The notes beneath the pieces are model-generated. The model did not search any database. It had not been told where the DNA came from and saw nothing but the letters and a program-made list of their open reading frames with translations. The position numbers and the translations under genes were made by a program. Positions 1 through 10,804 of a stretch of 64,000 bases of DNA are shown here, piece by piece. The stretch's first letter is position 1; every line of letters begins with the position of its first letter. Source of the stretch: Aristolochia californica (Eukaryota; Streptophyta; Magnoliopsida; Piperales; Aristolochiaceae). Where the stretch lies: positions 14,775,731 through 14,839,730 of the forward strand of contig JARWKL010000003.1 in the NCBI GenBank assembly GCA_029961685.1, in the 5' to 3' direction.

Positions 1-1720
1 ATCAATCTAAATAGGCCAGTGGTCAGAGCCAACACAACTCAAAACTCACCCACAGGTGTTGTCGTAAAGTCTGAGCCAGTCACCAGTGGCAAGGAACTGA
101 TCAAGCTTGGAAAGGATGTTATGTCCAATGTCATGGATCGAGTAACTTGGTGTAGGATTGGAAAATCCAGCGTATAGAGAGAGTTGCTGCCCTCGGTATG
201 GAGGAAAAGGAACCTCCTTTTTGCATCTGGGTTGCTGGTCTTGGTAAGGGCTGGGGAGCCCTTGCTGCTGCTCGGACAGTAGGGGGAGAGGAGGGGGCAT
301 ATCCTCTTGTTGTTGCTGCTGTGAGGAGTTAGAGCCCTTCCTGCTACTATCCGAGTTAGGGCTGGAAAGCCTCTAACTTGGACGGTCCACGAAATTGAGG
401 GTAGAAGCCCCTAACCTGGCTGCTTGTTGAATTAGAGGTTGAAGAACCTCTAGCTTTTTCTGTTCTCGATAGAGAGGCTAGAAAGTCTCCACCTTTGCTT
501 GGAAAAGGGGAAGAGATCCCCTCTAGCTGTTGTGCACAAATCAGAGGCTAAGAAGCCTCTTGTTGATCTCAGAAAAGGGGAAGAAATCCTCCTTATTTTT
601 GGTAAAGAGCAAGGTAAAACAGAAATAAAAAAGAGGGAAGAAAAAAATTCAGATTCAAAAGGGAACTTGAACCTAGAGCTTATCAAGGAGACCTCCAAAC
701 CCTAGAGCTCGTCAAGGAGAACTCCAAACCTTGTTTAACCTAATTCAAGACTTGCCTTTTCTCATTCTCCTTCCCCTTTAAGTAGGGTTAATTATTACAA
801 TTCTACCCCTATGGCAATTTAATTATTATAATTCTACCCCTATGGCAATTTAACTTAAATAATGCATAAAAAACGAATTCAAAACAATATGGAAAGAAAG
901 CTATTCACTCAGTGCGCCTCCTTTGTATGACTCAGTTAGCTATCAAGTCCTCAACAAAGGATGGGAGGCCTTTGACCATTGGACCAAGTAAACATCTTGC
1001 TAGAGAGGTTGATTTCTTCCAACTCAAAACTGCTGATAAATTCAGTAATTTGCCTCATGGTTGAGGTAGTCTAGGAGGTAGGGGGAGAAGGCCAGAAATC
1101 TCATCCCAAAAAAAGGAATGATCCCGGTACCTGGTAGGGCTTTAAGTTGGTCAAGCCTCCAAGTGAAACCAATGCATCTGTCACGCAACTTAACTCCAAT
1201 AGAGAAAGTGCCAGTCACGTGATCTAAGACTTCAACTATAGAGGAGTTCCAGATGAGAAAAAAGGCTACCAAAAGACCTAGTAGCATTGAGGGCAAGCCA
1301 TTCCAAATTATTACAACCCCAGAGGCCATGCATAATGGAATTGGAAAGGTTTTGATATTTAGATTCTTGGAAGATTATAATAGATGGGTTACTTCTGGAA
1401 AGAAAATTCTGAATAGTAGCATGCATTCTGGAGATCCAATCCTGCGAATATTCCAAGAAAGAATAATCATTTCTTGACTTCTCTACAAACTTCTGATGTG
1501 GTCTTGTCACCCAAAATGTTATCACTGTAAACCACTCCCATTCTTTGAGCCAACTAGGAGATACAACCCCAAGTTTCATAATCAAATTGGTGGCGCTCAT
1601 TCTGCAAAGCCAAGTAGATCTACTGATTTCTGTCATCCGATGAGGGAAAGCAAAGGTCTCCATGAATCATTTCCCCTTACTGGCTAGGAGGGTCATTGGG
1701 ATGCACGGGGGGCTAGGCTT
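1..1720 (-). pseudogene. L1-type LINE endonuclease-domain fragment, split by a solo LTR
   Basis: On the minus strand, 962-1720 plus 1-116 read as broken pieces of the endonuclease half of a plant non-LTR retrotransposon. Recognisable stretches are SIIIFQESKYQNLSN, then VEVLDHVTGTFSIGVKLRD and GFTWRLD, and after the solo LTR, SKLDQFLATGDWLRL. These follow the order of an APE-type endonuclease (LLQESK block, central beta strands, then the R-L-D-R-F-L block). The frame breaks several times and no reverse transcriptase lies in the window, which begins inside the element. The family call comes from remembered motif order, not from a search. Confidence 0.6.
117..956 (-). repeat. Solo LTR, Gyp-1 family
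   Basis: This 840-bp block is a minus-strand relative of the Gyp-1 LTRs at 12969-13839 and 18111-18949. It shares the start, the AAAAGGCAAG...TTAGGTTAAAC block, the CTCCTTGACGAGCTCTAGGG block and the TTACTCGATCCATGA block before the end. It starts TG and ends CA on its own strand. It is flanked by an exact 5-bp duplication, AAGGA, at 112-116 and 957-961. No primer-binding site or polypurine tract adjoins it, so it is a solo LTR left by LTR-LTR recombination inside the LINE fragment. Confidence 0.85.
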
Positions 1721-1802
1721 GTTCAGAAGTGTGGCGACAATGTTGGTAGGTTTCTAGATGAGGAGGTGATCTAGTAATAGGTCGCCTGGGCTAACTGGTC
1801 CT
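962..1802. other. LINE remnant running up to the NA-C3 boundary
   Basis: Most of this stretch is the LINE endonuclease remnant described above. From about 1720 to 1802 I see nothing I can name. NA-C3 begins at 1803. Confidence 0.4.
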
Positions 1803-2260
1803 TGTTGAATTTATGGAAAAGAAAAATACTTCATTGACTTATTATAATCCGAGTACAAAAACCTCTATTTATAATAGATGATAGGAGTAGAGTCCAACTA
1901 CAATTAAACTACCTTTGTTTCAATTACACTCAAACTCTAACACTTAAAGATAAGTCCTAGCATAATTAAATAACCCAATATAAATAGAAGACTAACATGA
2001 CTAAAACACCTTTAAACTGAAACTCTTCTGTGAGACCTGCTTCCATAATAATTAGGGCTCTGTAAGACTTCATATTGTGTAAGACTTCTTATGCCACCTC
2101 ACGTGATCATGGTAGATCCCATATCTTATGGGTTTGGGCCCATCTTCCAACACTTTTGGATCTGTGGGTCTTCCTTGGTTTTTTGGGCTTGGACCCATTC
2201 TAACACACTTGGATATGTGGGCCTTCCTTGGTCGTGTGGACTTGGGCCCATATTCCAATA
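1803..2260 (-). repeat. 3' LTR of NA-C3
   Basis: About 458 bp. On the minus strand it starts TATTGGAATATGG (TGTTGGAAGAT in sister copies) and ends in AAATTCAACA. It has the family's GACTTATCTTTAAGTG block and a TATAAATAGAGG TATA box, seen in reverse on the plus strand near 1870-1885. Confidence 0.8.
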
Positions 2261-4200
2261 CTCTCCCTCAAGCTGGGGGTGGGAGAACATCATGAACTCC
2301 CAACTTGCTGCAAATGATATATAGGATCTTCTCGTATAAAACGGCAGTCCTCCATATCTTCCAACACTCCCCCTCACGCTGGTGCTCTCTTCCATGAGGC
2401 CCAGCTGGCATAAGATAAGTGAGAGTAAAATCATTCCAAGCCGTATAACATTGCTTCATACTCCAGTCATAACCTATGCTGGATGTAGGGCACACTCCTA
2501 TCATTCTCAGGTAGTGGTTCTCCTATTTTTCACAGGTAGTGAGTCTATACATAGTGCTCAAAAGTGTAGTAAAAACTCTTTCATCACCGTGTCCCTCCAC
2601 AGGACAATGACTCTCAAGTAGTAGGAGTAATACATGCCAATTAAGGAGGGTAACATATATGTAGTAATCTCCTCCATCACGATGTCCGAACCCAGGCACA
2701 AACTCTCACAGGTAGAAATGGGTGATAAATGCCTGTCATTCACAAGATGGCGATAAAAGACATGATACGTGATAAATGCATGTCATTCACAAGATGGCGA
2801 TAAAAGTCTCAATGGACTTAAAACACCCATATACGTGATGGACTTAAACTCCCAACCAAAGCAACACGCAAGAGATTGGCCCAAAGAGGTATGTGAAAGT
2901 CAAATGAAGGACGGTAGGAGAAAGGCTGCCAAATAACCAATGGGTAATGGGTAAAGAGGAAGATTCGGATACTAAGGCCACCACTTCTTCAATAATAATG
3001 TCTCATCCAAACAGACACAATAGCTGCAAATGAAATAGGTCTGGGCTCATATAACCCGAACCAAAATAATAAAAATCCTTGTAAAAGGATCCATGAAATA
3101 ATTCGATAAAAGTATATGCACCAAATAATATGTTGGCCAAGGAATATGTTGAGAATACCTCAAAATAATAATCCAGCCGAAAAAATAGAATCGAGTCAAG
3201 CAGAGTCAGGTATCACTAATAATTACCACAATTATTATTGTGAGTCAGGATTCTTGGTCTTCAATTTTATTTGTTGAAAAAATTTCTTCTTAGATGCAAA
3301 AACTTCATCTTTTGTGCTCCCCCTTTCTTGAATATTTTGGTCACATAAAACTTACCACAACATATGGAATAAAATACCTCTTTCTTGTACTTATTTTACT
3401 TTTCCTCCTCAAGTTGGGAGGTAATGGCAGTGATCCCAACTTGAACCAAATAACATAGATGTAGTAAAAATTTCATCAATAACAGCAACTCAAAAAAGTG
3501 ATGCAAAATAATCTACTAAAATTTGGATTTTTCAATGCTACAGGATACCAACATGACTTTTGATTCTTTCGATACGAATATATCTTTAAATATAGATCAG
3601 ATTTACATGAAACTTTTTCCTTATGAAACTAGACTTAAAATACATTTCATCCAAGTATAACTTCTCTTCATAAAATATACTTATATTGAGATATATAATA
3701 TGATAGATTTCGGTCTTTGTAATCTGGCCTAACTAAGTACTCTTTCCCCTTTTTCCAGCTTGACCATTGACTCTTCCAAGAGCAATATCTCCATATAAAA
3801 AATATAGATAGAGAATTTTTTAAATAGGTAAGAAAATAGACTTATAGATATTTCTTTGGATATATAATTCTCCATATAAAGTCTCGTTCTTGATAGCATA
3901 AAAAAGCTCAAAATTTGAAGTCATCTGTTGCTGCTCGAACCTCTCTTGTAATCTGACCTTTGCTACTTCAAATATTGATTTCTCTTTGTAGAAAACTCTG
4001 ATTTCAAAAATTCATTTTTCGTTATAAATTAGACTCAAATATATTTCCATCAATATATAATAATAAATATGAAAAGGTTAGTATAGAGGTGAAAACGTAA
4101 ATCAAATAACCAGTATAGGGACTGAAAAAAGATAAATATGAACCTAAACTGGTAGAGATAATAAATCATTAAAGATCACATTACCTCTGTGGGTTGACCG
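1803..4200 (-). mobile_element. NA-C3, non-coding LTR element, 5' truncated
   Basis: Minus-strand member of a non-coding LTR family that has three other representatives here. It keeps a 3' LTR (1803-2260), a polypurine tract (GCTTGAGGGAGAG on the minus strand, just right of 2260) and an AT-rich body aligning with NA-C2 (19875-21757) and NA-C4. Homology stops near 4200, about 45 bp short of where NA-C2 has its primer site, and the 5' LTR is missing. There is no gag or pol domain. The only coding relic is at the 3' end, where the minus strand reads SKLGVHDVL and then PPPA before a stop, like the last residues of a copia RNase H. Confidence 0.8.
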
Positions 4201-4349
4201 AGTCCCTATACTGGTTAAAAAGAAGGCTATGGGGATGGTTATGTGGGAGCAGGGTGGGAGAATCGAATTATTGTAGGTGTGTGAGATGTTGGCAGTCGTC
4301 CCAAGTGGGGGAGGGGGGACAGGGAAGGGGGTTGGGGTGTCAGTGTGAT

Positions 4350-4382
<33 letters not shown>
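4350..4382 (+). repeat. Homopolymer run of 33 G
   Basis: Thirty-three consecutive G at 4350-4382, followed by T and seven more G. It sits in unit 1 of the tandem duplication; unit 2 has only about 13 G at the matching place (4983-4995). Such a run can fold as a G-quadruplex, and its length in an assembly is often unreliable. Confidence 0.95.
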
Positions 4383-4383
<1 letters not shown>

Positions 4384-4579
4384 GGGGGGGCGTCTAATCA
4401 GAGGTGGGACTAATCAGTGTCATGACATAGGAAAGTCATCCCAGAGTGAACGCGGTTGGGCCTGATGAAGAGCTTGGCTCGGTCAAGTCGTCGGTGTTCA
4501 GCCATGCTACTGTCCAGTCTGATAAAAGTACTAGAGCGGCTGGCAATGAGACTGAATACACCACTCTCCCAGAGCTCAA

Positions 4580-4834
4580 TCAGAAAGCCTGTAATCTGAA
4601 TCCACTGACCGAGGCCACGTTGATGAAGGAGAGGCTCCAGTTACGGATTGAAGCAATGGGCGTAGAGACTACAACCCGACTTGCCATCCAGGCATCATCA
4701 ATTGAGTGGAAGGTAACTATCCACTTGTTCGGGCAAAGATATGACACCAGGGGGTTGTAGTCCAAGCACATGTGGCATTGGAACCAGTCTGATATGAGCT
4801 GGCCCTCAGGCAGTGGCGTGTTGGAGGAGATCAA
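4580..4834 (-). other. Unrecognised peptide-coding relic, copy 1
   Basis: Minus-strand open frame containing LISDWFQCHMCLDYNPL, KWIVTFHSIDDAW and VVVSTPIASIRNW. The same motifs recur in copy 2. That two diverged copies keep the same reading suggests the frame was once coding, but I cannot name a family. Possibilities are a captured host exon or part of an unknown retroelement protein. Confidence 0.35.
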
Positions 4835-5394
4835 CGCAGCACAAAGGGGGTGGTCAAAACCATGGCGAATGATTAAAAAGGGATTCTGGTGAAAAAGGGG
4901 GCTATGGGGATGGTTATGTGGGAGCAGGGTGGGAGAATCGGATTGTTGTAGGTGTGTGAAATGTTGGCAGTTGTCCCAAGTGGGGGGGGGGGGGACCTAG
5001 ATGGGTGTAGGGGTGTCAGTGTGGTGGGGGGATCTCTGTGGGGGGTTAGGTCCTTATGGGAAAGGTGGGGTAGGTAGTTTGAGACTTAGGGGTAAAAGGT
5101 TGTCGGGGAGGGTGGTGGTGGTAGGGGGGTCGGGGTGCCTGATGACCAGGTACAAGGTTGTTGCTGTTGGTGCCAGTGAGATAAACTATCTCCCACAAGT
5201 CCTCCAAATGTGATACCAAGCTAGAGGTGGGACTGATCAGTGTAAAGACATAGGAAAGTTGTCCTAGAGTGAACGCGGTTGGGGCTAATGAAGAGCCTGG
5301 CTCGGTCAAATCGTTGGCATTCAGCCATGGTACTGTCCAGTCTGATCAAAGTACCAGAGCGGCTGGCAATGAGACTGAATACACCGCTCTCTCA

Positions 5395-5800
5395 GAGCTC
5401 AAGCGGAAAGCCTGTAATCTGAATCCACTGACCGAGGCCACGATGATGCAAGGAGAGGCTCCAATTATGGATTGAAGCAATGGGCGTAGAGACTACAACC
5501 TGAGTTGGCATCCAACAATCATCAATTGAGCGGAAGGTAACTATCCACTTGTCCAAGAAAAGATATGATGCCAAGGGGTTGTAGTCCAAGCACAGGTGGC
5601 ATTGGAACCAGTCTGATATGAGCTGGGCCTCAGACAGTGGCATGCTAGAGGAGACCAAGGCAGCACAAAGGGGGTGGTCAAAACCATGGTAAATCAGGTT
5701 TGGAGGGATTGAAACTGTGTCATGATTTTGTTCGAGGGGAGAAGGGTCTGAGCTTTGTGGAGCAGGAGATGAAGGGAGGGGAGTAGGAATCAGAACTGAT
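5395..5800 (-). other. Unrecognised peptide-coding relic, copy 2
   Basis: Minus-strand open frame with a Pro/Ser-rich start (LPSSPAPQSSDPSPLEQ), then LIYHGFDHPLCAALVSSSM, LISDWFQCHLCLDYNPL, KWIVTFRSIDDCW and VVVSTPIASIHNW. It is longer than copy 1 at its N side. The open frame continues into the NA-C1 LTR by chance. No known domain recognised. Confidence 0.35.
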
Positions 5801-6230
5801 TGTTGGAAGATAGGGCTCAAACCCACACGACCAAGGAAGGCCCACATATCTAAGAGTATTATAAGAGGGTCATACGACCAAAGAAGGCCCACAAGATGGG
5901 CCCAAGCCATGAGAAGTAGGACCCACAATGATTACCATGAGCTGGCATCCCTATCACATCAGTTGGAAGAACAAGGACTTACAAAGGCATCTTTATCTTA
6001 TGGCCACATCCTAGAAGAGTTCTAGTTTGATTTATGTTTGTCTTTTATCTATATTGAGTCATTTAATTATACTAGGACTTATCTTTAAGTGTTAGAGTTT
6101 GGGTTTAATTTTGACAAATGTAGTTTTATTATAATTGAACTCCACTAACTTCCACTATTATAAATAAAGGTTTATGTACACTGATTACAATGAGTCAATA
6201 AAGTATTTATCTTTTTCCATAAATTCAAAA
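5801..6230 (+). repeat. 5' LTR of NA-C1
   Basis: 430 bp from TGTTGGAAGATAGGG to AAATTCAAAA (the terminal CA is mutated). It contains a TATAAATAAAGG TATA-like box near 6170. The tRNA-Met primer site follows directly. Confidence 0.85.
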
Positions 6231-7748
6231 TGGTATCAGAGCGGGTTCTGTGAGTTGACTTGGCCAACCCACAGAGTTAATGAGATCCGTTTCTCTAAAA
6301 CCTAAACCCTAAGTCTAGGTTCATAGTTTTTTTTTCAGTCCCTACACCCATAGTTTTCTTTGCGTTTTTTACCTCTATACGGAGTTTTTCATATTGCAAA
6401 TTATATATTAACGGAAAGATATTTGAGTCTACTTTCCAAAGAAAAATGATTTGTTCTAATCGGAATTATATACAGAGAGATATTGATATTTGAATTATAA
6501 AATGTCAGATTGCAAAAAGGTTCAAGCAGCAGTAGCAATCTTCAAATTCCAAGCAAAGGTCAGATTGAAAAAGAGGTTCAAGTGGTAGCAGAAAGCATCA
6601 ACTTCCGAGGTATTTTATGCTATCAAGAAAGAGACTTTATACGGAGAATTATCAAAAGAAAGATACGTAAGTCTATTTTTTTACCTATTCAACCAATTTT
6701 CGGTATGATTTTTTTTATAAGGAGATATTGATTCTGAAAGAGTCAATGGTCATTATGGAAAAAGCATGAGAAACAATACTTAGTTCGGCCAAATAACAGA
6801 GACCAAAATATATCAAATTATTTTTTTTTTGATAATTATATTTTATGAATTTAAGTTATACTTGGATGAAAGTTATTTAAGTCTACTTTCAGAAGGAGAT
6901 AATTTCATGTCAATCTGATCTATATTTAAAGATATATTTGCATTGGAAGAAACAAAGGTCATGCTGGTATTCTGTTGTATTGAAAAATCCGAATTTATGC
7001 CAATTATTGTGCGTCACTTTTTGAATTGATATATCAGGAAAATATCTCACTTCTGCCTAGTTTGAGGGATTATTTATACATCTATGTTATTTGGGCTTAT
7101 TTCTACATCTATGATATTTGGTTCAAACTGGAATCATTGCCATTACCTCCCAGGTTGAGGCGGAGAAGTAGAAGAAGTACAAAAAAAAGGTATTTTATTC
7201 CATATGTTGTGGATGAGTTTATGTGACCAAAATTTTCAAGAAAAGGGGAACACAAAAGATGAAGCTTCTACATCTAAGGAAAAATATTTATATCGGATTA
7301 TGATTATTTCATGGGTCCTTCTACAAGGTTTATTATTTTGGTTCATGTTATATTCAGTTGCAGTTATTATGTCTCTTTGGGGACATTATTATTGAAGAAG
7401 AGGTGGCCTCATATCATCATTTATTTTACCCCGTAAAAAAAGATCACGGTTGGGAAACCATGATGGAGGATACCCTATAAAAAAATACCACAGTTGGGAA
7501 ACCTTGACGGAAGAACTTAATACCCTGTCAAAAAATATCATAGTTGGAAAACCATAACGGAGGAACTTTTTATTGCATGAATGGTATACCCCCCTGAATT
7601 GGCCAGCTGGGTCTCAAGGAAGAGAGCATCTTATACATCATTCTATACAAAAATATCCTATATATCATTTTATACAAAAATATCCTATACATCATTTGCA
7701 GCAAGCTGTGAATTCTTGATATTCTCTCAGCCCGAGCTTGAGGGGGAG

Positions 7749-8145
7749 TGTTGGAAGATAGGGCTCAAGCCCACACGACCAAGGAAGACCCACATATCTA
7801 AGAGTATTATAAGATGGGCCAAATGACCAAAGAAGGCCTACAAGATAGGCCCAAGCCCATAAGAAGTAGGACCCACAATAATTACCATGAGCTGGCATCC
7901 TTATCACATCAGTTGGAAGATCAAGAAGGACTCACAAAGGCATCTTTATCTTATGGTCACGTCCTAGAAGAGTTCTAGTTTGATTTGTGTTTGTCTTTTA
8001 TCTATATTGAGTCATTTAATTATGCTAGGACTTATCTTTAAGTGTTAGAGTTTGGGTGTAATTGGGACAAAGGTAGTTTTATTGTAATTGGACTTTACTA
8101 CCTTCCTCTATTATAAATAAAGTTTCATGTACACTGATTACAATG
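7749..8145 (+). repeat. 3' LTR of NA-C1, end missing
   Basis: Starts TGTTGGAAGATAGGG and matches the 5' LTR through ACACTGATTACAATGA, then diverges. The last 40 or so bases, up to CCATAAATTCA, are absent. Confidence 0.8.
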
Positions 8146-9238
8146 ATTTCTAAAGAGGGAGGATGCTGGGTTAGGAGTGGGGCAAGTGGGAGTAGTTTTT
8201 TGGATTGTCGGGTTAGGGAACAAAGGGGGCTGGTTTGGTCAGGGAAGGTCGGTGTTGGACGGAGATGGGGGTGGAAGAAATTGGTGGATCACGCGGGCCA
8301 GCTAACTCCAGCCGAAGTTGGAGTTGGTTGTTTCTGGGATAGTGACACGGGCCTTGGTTGTGGTGTCCTTGTGCTACGAAATTTTGCATTCAACCTGATT
8401 CCCATGGCAAATCGTACAAAAATAATATTGTCAGGATCTGGACCAAAGCTCTGTGATTCTAGTTGACGTCCTCATATATTTAATAGTTGTTTTCGAGAAT
8501 GCAAAGAGGAAATAAGTGTCGGTTGACAGAGGAACAATGATGAAGGCATGGTGTTCCATTGTTTTTACTATAATATGGACATTTTTGGCACTCCCAAGGG
8601 TCACCTGAGTGATTGTGATTGTTGTAGGACCAAAAACGAAGTGGAAAGGTGGTTCTCAGGGTTGTCTTCTCTGGCTCTAGTGGTGAATAGTGGTCCAGCT
8701 GGTGGTGTCACCGTCGTCACAAGTCGCACGTCCACTATTCAAGCTCTCCTCATTGTTGTTGCTCTCGGAATCACCAAAGAAGTGATATTGAGAGTGTCGA
8801 ACAACATCTGAATAGACAGGGCTTACCAGACATATAATGAGAATAATAGCCAATCACATACCTCTTCCATTTCTTGGTAATTGTAGGTGAGTTATGTAAT
8901 AAAACGTTAGTGTAGCTAAGTATATTGTCCCAAATGCAGATATTGTGTGTATCATCCCATTTATGTTGTACTCTTGGATAAAGTACTTTGAATTAGAAAG
9001 GTAAAATGAAGCATGTTATAGTTTTAAGTTAATGTGAAATTCAACAAGTGCAATAATTGCATTGAGATGTCAAAAGCCCAAAATCCACATGGTTTAAGCT
9101 AAATAATCCTCCAAGCAAGCCAAAAAGGATAAATACCTACTTGTGCATATACGACAAGAGAAGCAGGCACACATATTTATTAATATATGAGAAAGGTCAT
9201 ATTATAGAAATTTTCAATTTCACATTGAAAAAAAAGGA
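8146..9238. other. Unidentified segment
   Basis: 8146-8820 is relatively GC-rich with two modest plus-strand open frames (8143-8466 and 8548-8811) that match nothing I know. 8821-9238 is AT-rich and lies just downstream of the epimerase stop, so it may be that gene's old 3' untranslated region. I can support no feature here. Confidence 0.4.
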
Positions 9239-9381
9239 TCAAGATAAACCTTGAAGAACCTTACGAGGATCCAACTGCCCACTAAAGTAGCTTAATGTGA
9301 CAGTCGAAAGCTCTTGCTAACCCTTCCACTCTTCAAAGGGTTTAAGCACAATGGGATTTTGAATAGCAGCAGAGTCTACAC
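9239..9381 (-). pseudogene. Glucose-6-phosphate 1-epimerase-like, C-terminal exon piece
   Basis: Read on the minus strand from 9381: VDSAAIQNPIVLKPFEEWKG, a TAG stop, then QELSTV and SGQLDPRKVLQG, ending at a TGA at 9239-9241. This is the C-terminus of plant aldose-1-epimerase family proteins (putative glucose-6-phosphate 1-epimerase, which interconverts the alpha and beta anomers of glucose 6-phosphate). The family normally has Arg where the TAG stands. The upstream part continues at 10631-10804 across the inserted element; the joining codons for Cys-Val lie in the duplicated TACAC. Confidence 0.85.
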
Positions 9382-9810
9382 TGTTACAAAGTGGGACCCA
9401 CCATGAGGATGTGGGACACCAAGAAGAGTCCTCACCCAAGCTAGCACGAGGTAAGGAGTTAAGAAGCACAAGCTGAAATGAGTTAGAAGTCTTGAAGATC
9501 AGTGGGACCCACAAAGATACCACGAGCTGGCAACCTTATCAATATTAGCTGGAAGATCATGTGGGACCCACAAGGATAAGGCCACGAGCTGGCCTCCTAC
9601 CTTATATTCATGTGAATGATGAAAGAGTTCTAGTTCATATCATATTAGTCTTCTAGTAGATTGTGTTGATAGACTTATCTTAGAGAGTTAGAGTTGGAAT
9701 GTAATTAGGAGATTGAAAGGCTAATTGTATAAAGACTATATCTCTTCCTCTACTATAAATAGAGTTGTTGTAATTCGGAATTAATAAAGTTACACATGTC
9801 CTTCTTGAGT

Positions 9811-9848
<38 letters not shown>

Positions 9849-9975
9849 TTGGCGCCACCTCTCTTTTCTCTTTTGTTTTTTTTTCTCACTATCCAAGAGC
9901 TCTTCTTCCCTTTTCTTCTTTTTCGTTCTTATTTCTCTTGCTCGGAATTAAGGAAAAGGGATCCTAAATTCAACA
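9382..9975 (+). repeat. 5' LTR of the deleted Cop-B-family element
   Basis: 594 bp, TGTTACAAAGTGGGACC to AAATTCAACA. It has a TATAAATAGAG TATA box near 9764 and a CT microsatellite (about 9811-9844). It carries one copy of the GACACCAAGAAGAGTCCT motif that is doubled in Cop-B. Confidence 0.9.
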
Positions 9976-10444
9976 TGGTATCAGAGCATTAAATTTAGGA
10001 TCCCTCGTCAAAAGGAATACTCTAAAGAAGTGATGATCAACACCACTCGAAGAAGGCTCTTTTGTGAAGGAAGATCACAAATCGTGAGATAAGTGCTTAA
10101 TTTTGTTTCCTTCAAGTTACTGGTTTTTGAATTTAGAAGATAATTTAAATATGATTATGTGAATGCTTTCATCTTATTATATTATGTATATGCATGCCTC
10201 TCTATCTAGAAGAAGTTATCAAAACAGTTTTGTCGGTTTGGAATTCTGTTAACCGAGACTAGTCCATGATCTGATTGTTGGAATTTTTTTCCGTGGGAAC
10301 AAGAGTCCCCTGATATAGAAATTTGTTATTGAGTCTCTTATGAATAGTATTAGAGGAGAAAAATCAGAATAATAATTTAGCATCAATGCTAAAGTTCCCC
10401 ATACATTGAGTTGTTTGAAGAGTACTACTTGGTGTTATTATTTG

Positions 10445-10630
10445 AAGTTACACATCTCCTTCTTAAGTTAATAATCTCTCTCTCTCGCTCTTTCTCTCTT
10501 TGCTTGGCGCCACCTCTCTTTTCTCTTTTATTTTTTCTTCTCTCTACCCGAGAGATCTTCTTCCCTTTTCTTCTTTTTCTTTCTTCTTTCTCTTGCTCGA
10601 AATTATGGAAAAAGGATCCTAAATTCAATG
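10445..10630 (+). repeat. 3' LTR remnant of the deleted element
   Basis: Matches the last part of the 5' LTR from AAGTTACACAT through the CT tract and GGATCCTAAATTCA. Everything upstream in the LTR is deleted. Confidence 0.85.
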
Positions 10631-10804
10631 TACACATGACATAATATTATAATCCTCATCCCCAAAATTTTCCAAAACCTTTGCCTTCTTGTCCCATGGG
10701 CTCCAAACAATTGCACGAAATGATTATAATGCTTGAAGGCGAAAAAGCCACAAAAATCCATGGAAACTCTCTTTTTGGTGCCTGTTGTGCCAAACAGTTT
10801 GCAG
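10631..10804 (-). pseudogene. Glucose-6-phosphate 1-epimerase-like, middle exon piece
   Basis: Read from 10804 on the minus strand, the second half gives AIVWSPWDKKAKV, ENFGDEDYNIMS and then Cys-Val at the TACAC joint. This matches the family's VVWNPWDKKAK...FGDEEY...MLCV block just before VDSAA. The first half (near 10740-10804) is frame-damaged. The right edge, TGCAG (10800-10804), is one copy of the Cop-A target duplication; the exon resumes at 30562. Confidence 0.8.

Larger units (their letters stand above)
4201..5800. repeat. G-rich imperfect tandem duplication, two units
   Basis: Unit 1 (about 4222-4892) and unit 2 (about 4893-5715) share GGGAGCAGGGTGGGAGAATC, GTGAACGCGGTTGG, CTCAGCCATG-type and GGGGGTGGTCAAAACCATGG blocks in the same order. 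The offset is 680 bp at the start and 821 bp later, because unit 2 carries extra sequence around 5000-5215 where unit 1 has a poly-G run. Both units encode the same minus-strand peptide (next entries). It is bounded by NA-C3 on the left and NA-C1 on the right. I do not recognise the source. Confidence 0.75.
5801..8145 (+). mobile_element. NA-C1, non-coding LTR element
   Basis: Plus-strand member of the NA-C family: 5' LTR 5801-6230, primer site TGGTATCAGAGC at 6231-6242, about 1.5 kb of AT-rich body, polypurine tract GAGCTTGAGGGGGAG ending at 7748, and a 3' LTR from 7749 that is cut off near 8145. The body holds only short open frames, with no gag, protease, integrase or reverse transcriptase. 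The left flank is CTGAT (5796-5800). The truncated right end leaves no duplication to test. Confidence 0.85.
9382..10630 (+). mobile_element. Deleted Cop-B-family element
   Basis: 5' LTR (9382-9975), tRNA-Met primer site TGGTATCAGAGC (9976-9987), about 460 bp of leader matching 24175-24640 of Cop-B, then a direct jump near 10445 into the last 185 bp of the LTR. All of gag and pol and most of the 3' LTR are gone. The element is flanked by an exact TACAC duplication (9377-9381 and 10631-10635), so the deletion happened within the element after or during insertion. The deletion joint shares AAG between leader and LTR. The terminal CA has decayed to TG. Confidence 0.9.

Noticed and set aside
5796..8150. 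Target duplication for NA-C1
   Set aside because: The 3' LTR is truncated, so CTGAT at 5796-5800 has no proper partner. ACTGAT near 8133 is inside the LTR.
8143..8811. Two plus-strand open frames of 107 and 87 codons
   Set aside because: No domain, no conserved copy, and no splice or promoter context. Kept only as unidentified DNA.
9811..9844. CT microsatellite as a separate repeat locus
   Set aside because: It is part of the Cop-B-family LTR and occurs at the same place at 24024 and 29292.
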